In this document: piece by piece, positions 33,562-47,100 of the stretch
Position numbering within the stretch: position 1 is the first letter of the stretch
Layout: each line of letters opens with the position of its first letter
NCBI GenBank assembly: GCA_016859345.1
Contig: CM029111.1
Coordinates: 15,605,214 to 15,669,213, forward strand
Reading direction: 5' to 3'
Length of the DNA stretch: 64,000 nucleotides
Origin: Istiophorus platypterus
Lineage: Eukaryota; Chordata; Actinopteri; Istiophoriformes; Istiophoridae
Made by a program: the position numbers and the translations under genes
The notes under the pieces: model-generated
Seen by the model: only the letters and a program-made list of their open reading frames with translations
What the model was told of the DNA's origin: nothing
Databases searched by the model: none

Positions 33562-36500
33562 CTGCCGATAGTGACGCGGTTTGAGACGGAGGGAACATCC
33601 AGACAAGTGGGACTGGTGTGTGTGTGTGTGTGTGTGTGGGGGGGGGCCCTGAAAGTGACACTGTTCCCAACATGCTCACGGGGATGTGATTCAAGTCCAA
33701 ATACAGCACTCGGGAGACGAGTGTGTCGCTACATCATGAATAGTCAACAGGCCGCCAAGCCACAAATTCATTATTCAAGTGTGAGACAGGGGAACGAGAT
33801 CATCCGGCGGCGGCAGCGGCAGCGGCTGTCAGGATGCACAGGAAGTGGGACTGATGATGATGATGACGACGGTAACCAACAGGACTTAAATGGCACACTT
33901 TGACTCCGCTCCGCTCTTATCCCTCAAGGACACAACCGCACGAACGGAAACATGGGGGGGGGGCTTTCAGTCAGGTGTACGCCGTGTGCTCGAAAAACCC
34001 CGGACGGGACCCGACTCCACCGTCGACCCCCCACCACCCACGCACTTTGTCGGGTCGCGGTGCTGCCTTTTTCGGACAACGCTCACCAACAGGGTCACCC
34101 CCCCCCAAACCCTGCGTGTTTCCACGGCAACAGGGACGGCCATCAAACCGAGGAACGTACGCAGTGGCGGCCTGTCGGCACGACGCCACTGTGCCGCTGG
34201 AAAGAGCGATTTATGCAGAACCGTTTCTGCTACATCCCGTTTAACGACAGACCAGAACAACAGATCTGGTAACAGGCCTGTAAGCTTCCGTCCCCGGGGG
34301 CGCCGTCGCGGTTGCCGGGCCTGCGGGGGGCGCTCGTAAAACCCGACCTAAACTCTCCGAGGCCGCAGGAGTGAAAAAAAAAAGAAGGAAAAAAAATGGG
34401 GGAGGAAAAACAACACAAACCAAAATGCTGACGCGTTTTCCGGTGCATTGTCTCCTGCGTGCCGGTGGTTTACGGGTCAAGGTCGACCTCCCCGCGTCCT
34501 GAGGCGGCGACCGCAAGGGTTCCAACCGTTTTTTTCTTCGTCTCCCATTTCATCCTCCTTTTTTTGTAATTTCCACATTACGACGTCTGCCTCTTCCTCC
34601 TAAAACGAGACGCTTTTCCGAAAAGCGGCGTTCCGTCCCGGCGTTTCTCCGGTTCCCGTAAAGCCGCAGCCGTCACACAGCAATCGGCCACAACCGCCGC
34701 TGTGGCCACGAGCGCCGTCACCCTTCGCCGCGTCGGCGCTCTCGTCCAGGAGACGTCAGGGACGTATCGTTAGGAAGACGATTCTTCTTCCTCTGTTTTT
34801 TTTGGCTTTTCTATCAAGTCCCCCGACTCCAGTTTGTTCGCCGTCGTCTTAGATGTAATCAGAGCTTCTTTTCTTTTATGGTACCTCGGCTGAACTCCTC
34901 TGCTATTCTGGCTGCGCTGCAGGCGCCGGGTTATTTTCTCTAAGAGTTTAATAGGACACCCTCCCCCCCCCACCCCTACCACCACCACCTCCACCACTCT
35001 CCATCCTTTCTCTGTGTCAACATCCATCCTGACTGTGGTGCGAGCCATCACATCTGAAACAACTTAGTCCATCGCATAGACCAATCTTTTCTGCTGTCAG
35101 ACGGACGATCAGACGGGACCGGCGAGGCCCCAGAAGGGAGGAAACACGAGCCGCTCTTGGAAACGCCGTCATCTGGCTTTTTTTTTTGTTCCTTTCCTTT
35201 TTTAGGGGGTTGTTTATTCAGCTACCTTACCTGACAGTTCTCAGACAAACTGGATCCGTTTTCCCAACCTGACATTTTCGACGTTCTAATGGCGAATGTT
35301 ATTTTGTCATCTGATGTCTCGGGCGTGTCACAGCAGGAGGTGGCAGAATTAAAAAAAACAAAACGGTCACAGCCCCCTGAGGGAAAAGGAGGGTTGGGTC
35401 CGGGGGGGGGGAGATACGGACCCGCGTCAGCATCCCTCCGGTCTCCACACCTGGACAACTGCGAGGGGCCGGAGATGGAGTACGGTCACGGCGGCTGTGG
35501 ACGAATCAGCGGACGGAGGCTGCGGCAGGGAGGCTGAGAGGTCCCGCTTTCGAGAGGGAACGCCGGGATGGGGGGAGGATCGTGAATCTGAGGATTTTTT
35601 GCTTCGGCGATCCGGAAAGCCCGTTGCCAAACACGGATCCTTAGCGAGGTGCTGGGCCACCAGGGGCCGCCATCTTAAGACGGACGCCGTCCTTAAGGGA
35701 GATGCTTTTCCCCGTTTGGTAATTTTTTTGTCGATGGCGGCAGAGAGAGCGCTGTCTAATGCAAACTCTCCCGTAAGGCGTTGGGTCGGGTTTAGATGTG
35801 GTGACTCCCCCTCCCCCCAGGGCCTACGCCGCTGCCACCTCCATCCTGGAGGAGGAGGGGGGCAAGTGGATCCAAACGGTGCCGGTGACGGAGCCACAGG
35901 GTCCCCTTCACTGTGGTAGCCAAGCATTCGTGGCCCGTGGCGTTCTCACGGGGTCCGCCACACATGCACCCGTCCGCTTGCGGAGGACATGGCGAAGGAT
36001 GACTCACTCGCTTTGTTTTTCTCTTTTTTTTCCCTCCCCACATCCCTGGAGACCAGCGCCCATGAATTATGCGTCGCTGGACTCTCAAATGTGCATTTAT
36101 CTTTTGTAATGAAGGGTTTGTCCGCTGCAACCCTGCTATAACGCTCCCCTCCATGTTGCCGTCGACCGGGCTCTTCTTTGCTGACGCTGTCCCATCGCGT
36201 CCCGCGCTGACGTTCTCAGTCACCTGAGGACGACGGGCGTTTTTAACGTAGGGCGCCGGCGCCCCGAGCGTCGCGGCCGTCGAGCGCACCGCCGCTGTTC
36301 TCCTGGTCTCTCGCACGGTCCGGCGGCCTCTGTGGCCGAGGCTCCCTGCCCTCCGTCCTTCGGTAGTGGGACGACCTTGAAAGCCACTCAGATCTTTTCC
36401 TCTTAACGTCGCGATTAAAAAAACAAAAACAATCAACTGGGTCTGCTCAGCATTTCCATACATGTCACAGAGCATGATGGGACGTGTGGAAGCATCTAGA

Positions 36501-37239
36501 TTCACTCATTTATTCAGGTTTTTTCCTTTAACTTATAACCAGTCTCTCTCTCTCTCTCATCATCTCTCAGAAACAACCAGCAGGACTATTATGACCCAGC
36601 GGATCCAAGCCCTGTGCAGGACTATCTCATTAGCACTGGCACATACGTAAATAGCGCTTGTTGTTGTTTACGAGACCGCGTCGGAGGAGGCCCCCCCCAC
36701 CCCCCTCCGACAGTCCTTCCTGTCGCACACGACGCCGTAAAAAACTGGTCCGACCGCGAGAAGCAGATGCCGTTCCAGAAAAAAACAAAAAAACAAAAAA
36801 ACAACAACAGGGCGACGGATTCCCGTATCTGCCGCAGAGGGGAAGTCCATAGGCAAAAGAACGGAGTCTGAGTACTTCCTGCATGAGGTCAGCATCACGG
36901 GCCGCCGCCGCCGACACCGCCATCTCCACCGTGGCGGCGGTGCACGTTTGTAGTGTCCATCAGACTCCAGCCGTTCGTATCATGACAGCTTGGCGACCGG
37001 AGCCCTGCTAACTCGTCACTGCGGAATGTTAATCACATATTATTCTCCATCTGAGAATAAACACTGATTAATACTCGAGAATTGTACGTGTTCAGGGGAA
37101 AAATAAATAAATTTAAAAAATATATTTATATATACATATATAGTGATATATATTCGATCATTTCTTCTGTGACACAGTGAGATTACAATGCACAGGGAGG
37201 AGCATGCTGTTCAAGGCGATGTAAAGATGGAACGACAAA

Positions 37240-37305
<66 letters not shown>

Positions 37306-39251
37306 CTCCAGTTGCTGGCACCTGCTGTGTTTGACCTTGTAAAACCTCAGTTTATTCCTCGCTGGGCTTTATTTATGAATTTCTAGGCAAAACTTTATCT
37401 AGCGTTACAGGCAATTTTTACAAAATCGCTTTTAAGTTCTTTTTTTCTCCATCAGTGCGAAGCTACGCTCCCTTTTGTCTCAGCTGCTTAAAAATGTAAA
37501 AGGAGCCTTGTTCCCGTTGTCGTCTTCTTCTTCTTCCACCTATTTTTGTCACATTTCCATTATACTCCCTCATTCCTCTTATCTTGCAATCAGGCTCCTG
37601 GAACCGCCTGCTGTGACGTGATGGATGTTAATGCCCAGGGGAGGGAGACGGGTGGTTTTGACGGGGTAGGGCGGGGTCGGGATCCCGGCGAGCCTCGAGG
37701 ATTTGGAGGCGCCCTCATCCCCTGGCACTGTCTTGAGCCCTTTGTCATTAAGCGACGCTTAATGAGGCCCTTGCTGCGATGTGGTTGGGGGGGGGGCGTG
37801 CCTCCCCTTCCCCCTGAGACGCCAGGCCACGGCGGGCATTCGGGCGGAGGGGTTTGGGGGGCGGGGCACCACGGCATCCCCAGCTCGAGTGGAGTGGACG
37901 GGAGGCATGTGCCGAGCGCCCAGAGCCCAGATGGCGGTGCCTCGTTTGGGACGAGTGCTGGTTTCCACATCCTCCGGGACGACTCACAGAAGCCGACTGG
38001 AACCCGACGCGCGTGGCGGCGGTTTTCAGGATCGCCATCACCTTCGAGACAGTGCAAGGAAATCGAAAAGCGCCGGCGAATGTGTGGGAGACCGAGATAC
38101 TAGCCGTTTTTAACCGCTCCGTATACTGTAACTCAGCCGCTACGGAGCTCCGAGGCCTCATGCGGCGCTTCGTACAGTCTAAGACGTTTCACTGACAGCA
38201 GATGCGCAGCCACGTCCAACAGGATGAGAAACAAGAAAACTCCCGCTGACTATGTCATTATCTCCAAATGAATCATTACTGCTTTATTTACGTTAAATGT
38301 GACTTCAAAATATGCCTTTGAAATGACAGATAGTGAGCGCTGTCTGGGGCACTGATGGAAGCCAAAAGAGAGAAAGAAAAAATGAAAATGAAACTGCAAA
38401 GAACGCTTTCTGTTTTTTTACCCCCACTCAGCTGTGCAGCCCAGAGAATCGCAGCTGCTCTTTCTTTTACGCCTGTTGGCCTGGCTGTCCATTTAAAAAC
38501 CACTCGGGTATATATATATAAAAAAATAAATTAAAACCCCCCAAAAAAAACAAAATCGCTTTGTACCAGTTATTTATTTCTTCCGCTTTTTTAAAAAAAG
38601 GAAACAGCGGAGAGGAATCACTGTAGAAAAAAAAGAAAAAAAGAAGAAGGAAAAGCTCGAGTGTGGAGAGTAAAAAGAGAAAAGAGAAAAGTTTGAGTTG
38701 CGCTTTCGGACCTTTAATTGTAAGATAACCGAGGTCTGACTATATCCAGAAAACGGATTAAAAAAAAAAGACCGCGTCTCTTAATTCTACATCGTATATA
38801 TTCAGTCTCAAAACTTATTTCCATTAATTTAAACATAAAAACCCGGAGTTTCTTTTGTTTAAGCTCTGAAGTCTAAGCACATATTTTGCTCAATGTAGAT
38901 AATGTTGGCCCTGCATATCAAAGTCTACTCAGGTTTTCCCGGGACATCAGAGCAACATTAAGCCCGACTGGGTGCTTTTACTAATTATACTGAGATTACA
39001 AAGTGGATATAAAGAAAAAAATAATAAAAAAGTTGGAAGCGCAAAGTTTTGCAGCCCACATGAATCAGAAATTCAATTTATCTGGTGAACCTGAGAGCAA
39101 ATTAACTGGAAATATGTTAAAGGCGGATTTTTCTTTACTTTTTTAAAGGCATAGGAAATAGGATGGTGCGAGTAGTTCTACAGATGAGAACAGACCGGGC
39201 TCCATATGGTGGGGGGGCAGTGGTGGTGGGGGGGGGGGGGCAGCTACTCAC
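33562..39251 (-). other. Intron between exons 2 and 3 (5.7 kb)
   Basis: No exon with family similarity. Contains G/C runs, a long AT tract (37242-37302), and GC-rich, partly open stretches at 35240-35960 and 37620-38100 that lack splice or similarity support. Confidence 0.7.
37242..37302. repeat. (AT)n microsatellite
   Basis: About 30 uninterrupted AT units; cruciform-prone. Confidence 0.98.
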
Positions 39252-39368
39252 AGGGAATGGTGCGCAGGTACAGGTTGTCCCTGATCACCTGCTGGAGCTT
39301 GTGGTCCAGGGAGCCCTTCTGGAACTGCAGGCTGAGGTAGTGGCGCAAATCGGTATTCAGCACCTTAC
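39252..39368 (-). CDS. magi3: MAGI3 exon 2: between PDZ0 and the guanylate-kinase-like domain
   Basis: Encodes visible residues 1-40, including TDLRHYLSLQFQKGS and IRDNLYLRTIPC, a segment nearly invariant in MAGI proteins that leads from PDZ0 into the guanylate-kinase-like domain. The acceptor is ctctag and the donor gtgagt. It enters in phase 1 (completing a Gly codon) and leaves in phase 1, with the final Cys codon split T|GT across the next intron, exactly as exon 3 needs. It is the most upstream exon found. The preceding Gly needs one base from an exon 1 lying beyond position 64000. Confidence 0.93.
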
Positions 39369-39787
39369 CTAGAGGAGAGGGGAGGAAAAGACCCGGGTCA
39401 GTCCGACATCAATTACAGAGCAACGAGCCTGTTGATTGGTTTCGTTCTGTTTTGATCGAAACAATTAAAGTACGTTCTGAAATTCAAATTCCCAACGACC
39501 GGGGCTGTGCGATTCCGTCCGGAACGCGTCCGTCTCCTCGGAGCCGCGTCGTCGGATTGTGCAGAGACCGTGAATACAGGACTTGTGCCATCGTGAGGCG
39601 ACCTCCGCAGCCGTTAGCTAACCCTCCGACGACCGTTTTATCGCACTGTGCGAATGGGTTCATGTGACAGCAGTGTAAAAGCGCTTTGAGTGGTCAGAAA
39701 AGCGCAATATAACTACGCTCCATTTACCGTTTAATTGCTTAACTCAAGTCATTTGCTTTGATTTTCATATGAAACATTTTTCAACCC

Positions 39788-40659
39788 CATTTGAGTCCGT
39801 TCACCTGTATAATCAACCCTCACAGACACAGACACTCAGTCTGTCGCGGAAACAACTTGTTGGATGTTATATTGTCCCTGCGATAATTGTGGTTATTGCC
39901 AATACAAGTAAACGCTTTCAAAGAGTAATGAACTTTTAATTAAAGAATATTCAGATACTGGAAATGGAACATGAAAAACTATGAAAATATCCTGAATAAA
40001 TGAATCATAAATAAAACCACACACAAACAAAAACAAAACAATATATAAAATGGATTCCCTGACTCTGTTAACAAGAATTGCACCAAAACGAATATTAAAC
40101 ATTTTGCACAGGGGCACAGAGAGTCGCTCATTCCTCAACAGCTAATATACTGATGTGCTGCCACTGTTTCCAAACAGAGTCGAGAAACCGGCGTGTTGGC
40201 GTTAATGGGCTTCTCCTCTCTCGTTTGGCTTAAAGTCCAAACGTGTTCCCACACCGGAGCAGTGGAGTGAAGCTTTGAAACCGAGTTCGCTCGGAGTCGT
40301 TCCGCCAAACTTTCCGGCCACAAATAGGCAGTTGTCGGGAAAAGCGGCCGTCGGCCCCGGTAACAAGTTACCGTCACCTCACCTGGTTCGCTGTTGTCAT
40401 ATATGTGTGTGTGTGTGTGAACCCCGCCCCTTGGAAACAGCGCGACCACAAATGGCGGCAAAAACGTGTCTCAGCATATTTTTCCTTCTGTTCATTCGGC
40501 TTAAGCGCCGTGAAAACCCTGCTGTTAATTCTGGCACCGTGTCGGCTAAGATGCTGGTGACATTCTTATGTAAAATAGATATAGACGTAAACACAACGGG
40601 CAATATCGAGGTCAAAAACGATCGACAGTCACACCCGTATATTGCACAATAAGTCGATA
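39788..40659 (-). repeat. Dispersed repeat, copy A (inverted partner of 49075-49962)
   Basis: Read on the minus strand, this 872-bp block matches copy B from TATCGACTTATTGTGCAATA to GGACTCAAATG. The central 500 bases are nearly identical; the last third differs by indels, including an AT-rich part. No terminal inverted repeats, poly-A tail or transposase/reverse transcriptase coding was seen, so the class is unknown. Confidence 0.88.
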
Positions 40660-40944
40660 TGCAGCAATCAAGACAGGCCCCACAAGCACGCAGAAGATTC
40701 CCTGCATCAAACAAGCGGAAGGGTTCATACTAGTAACAAGCGGCAGAGAGAAAACGGAATAAGAAATAATCACATCGCACAGTAACAAAAGAGAAATATT
40801 CCCACGGCGAAAGAAATGAGAATATTTCAAAGCGTGGAGCCTCCTAATAATCCCGCGCTCCACACGAGTTCTACTCCGAAAACCTTTTTTTTTTTTTAAA
40901 CATCACATCCATTTTCAGCAGGAGGTACTGAAGAATAGACCTAC

Positions 40945-40949
<5 letters not shown>

Positions 40950-41015
<66 letters not shown>
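40950..41015. repeat. (AT)n microsatellite
   Basis: About 33 AT units, uninterrupted. Confidence 0.98.
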
Positions 41016-41018
<3 letters not shown>

Positions 41019-41238
41019 TCCCTAACTAATTCAAGACTAGTGTAAATGAAATGAACTTCTCTTATTCGGCCCCTGAAGGGATGAAACGGCTGCTGCTGGG
41101 ACGGCGGATCGGAAGCATCAGGTCGCCTGGGTCAGGGGTCAAGTCCCCCCTTGACATCCACCAAAAGTGGTGTATTTGACTGATATGTTGGATCTGGGCA
41201 ATTTGAGCGTCTTGCCTGAGTGAGAGAGCAATATAGGG

Positions 41239-41360
41239 ACACACACACACAGACACTCACACACACACACACACGCACACACTGGAGCTAATAATTCTAG
41301 TAATTTTTGGAATTTCAAGCTTCCTGGCCACTTTTTGCGTGCGTGTGTATTTGTGTGGGT

Positions 41361-41396
<36 letters not shown>
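41239..41396. repeat. CA block and GT block flanking 57 bp
   Basis: (CA)n at 41239-41282 and GT repeat at 41339-41396 face each other around a short unique centre, so the strand can fold back on itself. Confidence 0.9.
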
Positions 41397-42108
41397 CTGC
41401 TGCTTCAATTGCGTCGAAACGGTCCCGACCACCGCAGCATGGGCAGAGGTACAAACCGAGGCCCCAGGGCCAAGGGAAGCATGGCCCTCCATTATGTAAC
41501 GCTATAGACTTTTTACTGGCACAACGAGCGCGGGGAATTTGTGTCAAGGATACAAAAGGAGCCGGGTTCTGGCTCCGCGTCGCAACTCGAAAAAGAAAGA
41601 AAGAAAGAAGAAAAAAGCCACAGGCCTGTGGTCCATGTTCCCAGAAGCCATGAGACACGAAGAAAAAAAAAAGAAAAAGGACAAAAACCCAAAAAACACA
41701 CAAACAATACGCAACCTGCTCCCTCCCACCACGTCGGGGGCTGTTCCCGTGTCGGGGGGGGGGTGTCTGTCTCCGCGGGGGCTTTGCTTCGTGCTCGGGA
41801 ATGACGCCCCGGATCCGACGCCGTCAGCGGGGACGAGGAAAGGTACTAATTGTTCCACAGGATTCCTGCGGGGGGGGGGGGGTAGGTACTCCTATGGGTC
41901 ATCAAAATCAATCTCTGTCTCTCTCTCACAAACACACAGATACACTCACTCAAAAATGCAATGCAAATCAACCCCCCCGCCCCCCCCTGCCCTGCCGAAA
42001 GCAAACTCCCACTCAAGTGCTTCCAACAGGGGAGTCTTTGTGGCCTGCCTGTCAGGTTGCGTTAGCCTGCTACATCATATCTCCAGAGACAGAGAGAAAA
42101 CGAGGGGG

Positions 42109-42116
42109 GTGTGTGC

Positions 42117-42160
<44 letters not shown>
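42109..42160. repeat. (GT)n microsatellite followed by a G run
   Basis: About 22 GT units, then CA and 11 G. Confidence 0.96.
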
Positions 42161-42162
<2 letters not shown>

Positions 42163-43441
42163 GGGGGGGGGGGCAGCAACTCTCAGCTTCCCGCTAGGTT
42201 ACAAGGCAGCGCATCACCGGCCTGCCAGGCTGGTAGTATGAGGCATGTGGGACACAATGAAAGCCTTTGTGCCTTGTCATCTGGCTATTAGACACTCTCT
42301 CTCATGCAGGGGGTGTGGGGGGTGGGATGGTGGTGGTGGTGGGGGGGGGGTTGGTGGGCTGCAGTTCAAGGATGAAGATTCATTAAAAACAGAGGGAATG
42401 CGAGGGTGGAGTGGTGGGTGGGTGGGGGGGTTGTGGGGGTGGGAGATGTTTGCAGAGAGGAGTAATGATGATGCATGGGAACACACGTGGAAACTCAGCC
42501 CCCCCCCCCCGTCCCTCCTCCCTCCTGCCCTTTCGCCACCATTCCATCGCTCCGGTCTCTGACGGTTTCCTCTGACTCTTCGCCACCGCCGCCGTGGAGA
42601 TCCATCAGACCCCCCCTCCCTCCCCCGGGGGGGGGGGCGCTCGCACCTGTGTCTGAGATCACGCTCTGAATTGTTATCTACCTCGCCCCACGGCTCCCCA
42701 TTTCTCTTCCCTCCACTGCGAGCCACTTAACCTTTGGGGTTTTTTTCTCTCATATCACAAGCCCCCTGCTTTCAAGTGATGTGCACAACACTTGAAAGCA
42801 GACTCCGCCGCAGCCCCCATATCTGCCTGTCTTCTGCCTCTTAGATCAGTGCAGACAAAGGCGAATAAAAAACCAAAACATTGCTCTGGTTCTGTCTAAA
42901 TCTGCTATAGGTTTCCAGTATCCACACACATTGAGGAAGAGAGGCCTCACTTAGATCTATAATAAAAGACCTGCAGAGCAAAAAAATACCAAAAACATAC
43001 TGTAAACCACCATTTTCTTTTTATCTGTCTCTCCAGCACACACTAACACAGAGATGGAAACGAAGCACATGCCGCTGCCCATCATCTCCCCTCCCTTTTC
43101 CCCCTCGGACGCCTGCATTTTGGTATCTGCCATGGGAAACCGCTACTCTCAGCTCACCTCACCATCTGTCATTTTCAGTAACTGTTGTCAAAAGTGTTGA
43201 AGGGTTCTGCAAGAAGCGCTTCGCCGCGAGACGAGTTGTTCCTCGACCAAAGGGCCGGATAAGAGCCTCGGTCCGTGTAGCGCTGTGTGAACGGGGTATG
43301 CAGCGCGGAGCACATCAAAGCCTTTGAGGATGTCGGCAGACATTTGGCTGGTTTGGATTTTGGAATTTATTTTTTTTTTAGCCAAATTACAGCAAAATTG
43401 GGTAAAAACAGTAGTGTGCAGCCATGTTAGCAGCACTGCGT

Positions 43442-43593
43442 GGTTGTATTTGAGGTGGTGGTGCTAAATTCTGTCATCAGCATGTTAACGTGCTCACCGC
43501 TGATGGTCAGCATGTTAGCATGGTTAGCATTGACACCGTGAGCACGTTAGCATGCTGATGCCAGAATTTAGCACCACCACCTCAAATACAACC
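43442..43593. repeat. Near-perfect inverted repeat (56-bp arms, 40-nt loop)
   Basis: Left arm 43442-43497 begins GGTTGTATTTGAGGTGGTGG; right arm 43538-43593 is its reverse complement with only two mismatches in 56. The loop holds GTTAGCATGGTTAGCATT. This is the left part of a larger dispersed repeat and looks like a hairpin-forming, non-autonomous element. Confidence 0.95.
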
Positions 43594-44110
43594 TCACAGT
43601 GCCGAGCCAGTTACTATGCTAACATGCTGATGTTTAGCATGTTAACATTAACGTACTTGTTCACCAGCATGTTAGCATGCAAACATTTCATAATCAGCAC
43701 TTAACATGACGCACAGCTGAGGCTAATGGGAGTCCCATTATTTTTGCAGGTACATAAAATAAGGTACAAGGTACAAACTGAGACATTGACCTGATGGTGG
43801 CGCTAGAAGAAAATTTCAGGTATCTCCAAAGTTATTACAGTTCATCCTGAGGGGGACACTGAAGTGTGCACCGAATTTCACAGAAATCCATCCAGGAGTT
43901 AATCGGATGGATTTCACGCAAACAGATAAGCAAGAACTTGGTGGCGCTATTCAGGGAATCACCATGGCCAGTAAGCTTCATCCTCTGGGGACCATGAAAA
44001 TCTGCAGCAAGTGTCATGAAAATCCATCCAATTGTTGCTGAGATGTTTCAGGCGGTGGAGCGGCCAGCCGACCGACTGACCGACCTACTGACCGGCATTG
44101 CCATCTATAG
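43594..44110. repeat. Right part of a high-copy dispersed repeat
   Basis: Blocks such as GAATTTCACAGAAATCCATC, CTTGGTGGCGCTATTCAGGG, CATCCTCTGGGGACCATGAA and ATCCAATTGTTGCTGAGATG, ending in a GACTGACCGACCTACTGACC patch. I recall very similar sequence as a high-copy repeat in many fish genomes; the class is uncertain. Related eroded copies lie near 6480-6740 and 17930-18370. Confidence 0.75.
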
Positions 44111-47100
44111 AACCACAGTCCTAATCGTGCCCATGAGCTAGAATTTGATAAAATTAACAAGAGTCCGTCAAATGCAGAAGAACCCTCGGGTGAGACTAAC
44201 AGTGCTTCATGAGTTTGGCACAAGAACCATTCTGCCAAAGGTAAAAAGGCCCATCTTCTCCTAAATCCCTGCGGCTTGGTTCATCTCTTGGCGCACCAGC
44301 ATGTCCCCATTTAACCAGGGCCAAATCAAACGACTAGCAGTACAGATATTTACCCAGGCAGCCGGTAAACAGGCAGTTAAATAACAATGGCCCTGCGTAG
44401 GCATGGTACTTTTCCTAAATGAGAGAGGAAGCAATTCGGAAATGTCACCAGCAGGGGTGTCAGTGGGCGTTTAATGAGGCAATTCTCCGAGAACGGCGCA
44501 GCTCCGGAAACAGCGAGAGGGCCGCAGCCATCTGCCAATTACAACCTTGTTAGGCTCATTTGGCAACTCATGGCAACATCATGTCCTGCCTCGTTCTGCG
44601 CGACAGGCGGACGGAGGGAATCAACGGCGCGTCGGCGCCCGAGGGGAAACCCACTGTCTTCGCCATCTCCCTAAATTTGCGGAGAGACAAAAAAGATCAA
44701 CGACTCTGGCAGGACTTGTTCTCCGAGCAGCAGCCACAGATAGACGACATGTTGTGTCTCATCCCCCGAAACCCATGCTCACGGTCACGGAACGTGACAG
44801 TGGTAGAAGAGCAACCTTCCCTTGAACAAGTCCCCCCCTTGGAGAGGGAGGAGAGGTGTGGAGTGTTTTCCCAACCAAGGCAAGCTCTGCTGCTCTTCTA
44901 CCCCTGTTTAATTGTAATTGGCTGGCAAAGAGGAGTCAGCGTGGAGTCAATTAGTGGCCGCAGGGCCCGGGGGATTAATTGTGGACGGAGGTAAGCGCTA
45001 GGATGAAAAATGTTACATGAAGGAAATCAGTGCCTTCCCCTCTCAGGTTAGATACAGTACATACCTCTTGAAATACAATTAGCGGGACCGTATCTTAACA
45101 TGAGGTCAGTCCGCACAAGCTGGGTATTTTGGCTTTAAAATAGCTAATGACCAGGCTGAAAACCTCTTTATATGACACCCGCCTTTCCAATTGTATCACG
45201 AATCATGCACGGACTCAAAGAAAAACCCTCGTCTTCGGCAATTTGGAGGTGCTGGAGGGAGAGGCGTCCTCTCCACGATGCTATTTTGAGCCTGTTTCGC
45301 CACTAGAACAACGGCGTCGTTCCTGCACCTTTGGCTGAAGGGCACGATCAACTCTTCTAACCGCGAGGAACGTTCTCAACGTCGCCTGCCCATTAAAGTC
45401 AATGTGATAATCAGCGCATTTGGAAACAGTCACAGATGGATGTCCCAAGGCACTCGGCGTTCAGAAATATATATTCTTGGCTCCGGACGGCTTCCCTGCT
45501 ATTGTTGGCGGACTGTACTAACTATCCATTAGTTACGTGTTTGAGATAAGACCGGTTTAGTACATTCCTGGCTCCTTTAATAGTACACACCTATTCTGTT
45601 GATATATGGAGTATCTGTGTGTGTGTGTGTACACAGTCTGACAACTTCAGAGCAGCCAGCCAGTGTGTAGGTGGGCGTAATAAATTCAGTTCGCGAAAGG
45701 AGCCAAGTTCACATTAAAGGACAATTCCAGTGTTTTTCAACCCGGTGACTTTCCCAAATCGGCCTTTGTGGCTCTCCGGGTTGTGCCAACTTACCGGCCG
45801 GCATACATTAACACAAGTGGTTGAAAAGTACTGGAACTATCCTTTAGTTAAAGGTGCAATATCCTCCCCAGTCACCGTATTAGAGCAAATAACACAAGTA
45901 TCAAGCATTTCCTTGTTTCCAGACAGCAAGAAATGACCCCGTAATTGTGTTTCCTAATCCTATCTAGGTTCAGAGGAAGAAAAATTAGCAAAAAGCTGAA
46001 ATAAAGCTCGGGTGGAGGCTCCTTTGTCTTTTTGCTGTCTCCGGCCTCGGCTGGGGCATCGGGGCGAGACAACGGTCGCGATGAGACCCGTTCTCACCCT
46101 GGGCAGACGGGGCCCTCACCCCCTCCCCTGTCTGCTTCCTGTGATGTGGAACAGACTGACGGATCATGACATCAAACCTCTCCCTCTGCCAAGTATCAAT
46201 GTCCAGCTGCTTCCCCGAGCAATGCTGTCTGCGCTGCGGTCGGCCGGGTTGGCGGACACTCCCACCGCCGCTACTGGTGGTTAGCGACCCAAAGGGGGAG
46301 AGCCTACAGACTCTGGCTGTCCCCTGACTTTAGCTCTAGCAAACATTTTTCCTTCTCCAGGGAAATACCTTGAAATTTGACTTGAAGAAATTGGCACAAA
46401 GATACAGACATTTGTGGTTCTCAGAGGATGGACCCTAGAGACTTTGCCAATCCTTTTGTCTTTTCTTCAAGCACCAGAGGCGAGCACCTTCGACATCTCT
46501 CCTCAACTACAGATTGGATCGCCGTAAAATTTGCCCGGTTGATGAATCCCGATGGCGGGGTTGTGGGGTGACTTTGAATTCAGTAAAATGACTGACCACC
46601 TGTATGGTCGATTCTGTTTGCCACTCAGTGAGCAGTGTCCAGTTCATTACAGAGCTGCAGGAAGAGGCCGGTCCCCCCGGGGGCTGGGGCTGCCACTCAG
46701 AGAGGCGCTGCAGAAGGAAGAAACTAAGCAAAAACAAAAGAACAGGCCATTACAGCGAGACCGGCTCAAACAAGCCACGGAGAAATCTGTTGCCAGCTAC
46801 AGCTGAGGGCACTGCTTTGGCGTGCATTTCCAGAATTACAACCACGCACGCAGACGTGCAGGATAGGCAGGGTGAGAAAAGGCAAGGGATAAAGGCGAGT
46901 GTTTTAACAAGGTATCTTTATGTTTTTTTTGCACCTGTCTTTTTAGCTACTGGCTTTTCTTTCCTCTCTGGGCACCAATATCCCAGCAGCTCTAATCAAC
47001 TCTAAAAAGCTCCAGACCTTCCTCACAGCAAGGTTAGCTCCCCTGTGAACCGCAGGGACGAGACGCAATGATCGGACAGGACGGCTAACGCAGCGCAGCA

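Larger units (their letters stand above)
857..39368 (-). other. magi3: MAGI3-type scaffold gene, exon 2 to the last exon (partial; first exon outside window)
   Basis: Span of the gene seen here. Nineteen coding exons on the common path, plus one alternative terminal exon, were placed by hand from acceptor/donor motifs, reading phase and resemblance to remembered vertebrate MAGI proteins. Domain order is guanylate-kinase-like, WW1, WW2, then PDZ1 to PDZ5, the inverted order that defines MAGI proteins. MAGI3 rather than MAGI1 or MAGI2 is chosen because of the YGTPKPPAEPSP...VDQVLFD...TTSVSKM segment, the ITPGPWKVPS tail motif and the short tail ending KPEHH. In the family these are cytoplasmic membrane scaffolds at tight junctions and synapses; partners such as PTEN and receptors are known from the family, not from this sequence. 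Exon 1 (start codon, PDZ0) is absent, and the WW2 first-half exon is damaged. Residue numbers in the exon entries count from the first visible codon and allow 58 nt for that damaged exon. Confidence 0.93.

Noticed and set aside
35240..35960. GC-rich stretch with long open frames on both strands
   Set aside because: Open frames on both strands reflect GC content. No recognisable domain or consistent splice signals.
36571..36651. Possible plus-strand exon after a CT-rich acceptor, reading NNQQDYYDPADPSPVQDYL
   Set aside because: Open for only about 26 codons, two frames are open, and no family was recognised. A neighbouring plus-strand candidate at 35820-35900 (ATSILEEEGGKW) likewise lacks consistent splice partners.
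40135..40461. Open frame shared by the two inverted repeat copies, as a possible mobile-element protein
   Set aside because: No transposase, integrase or reverse transcriptase motif; short, and conserved at DNA level across non-coding parts equally.
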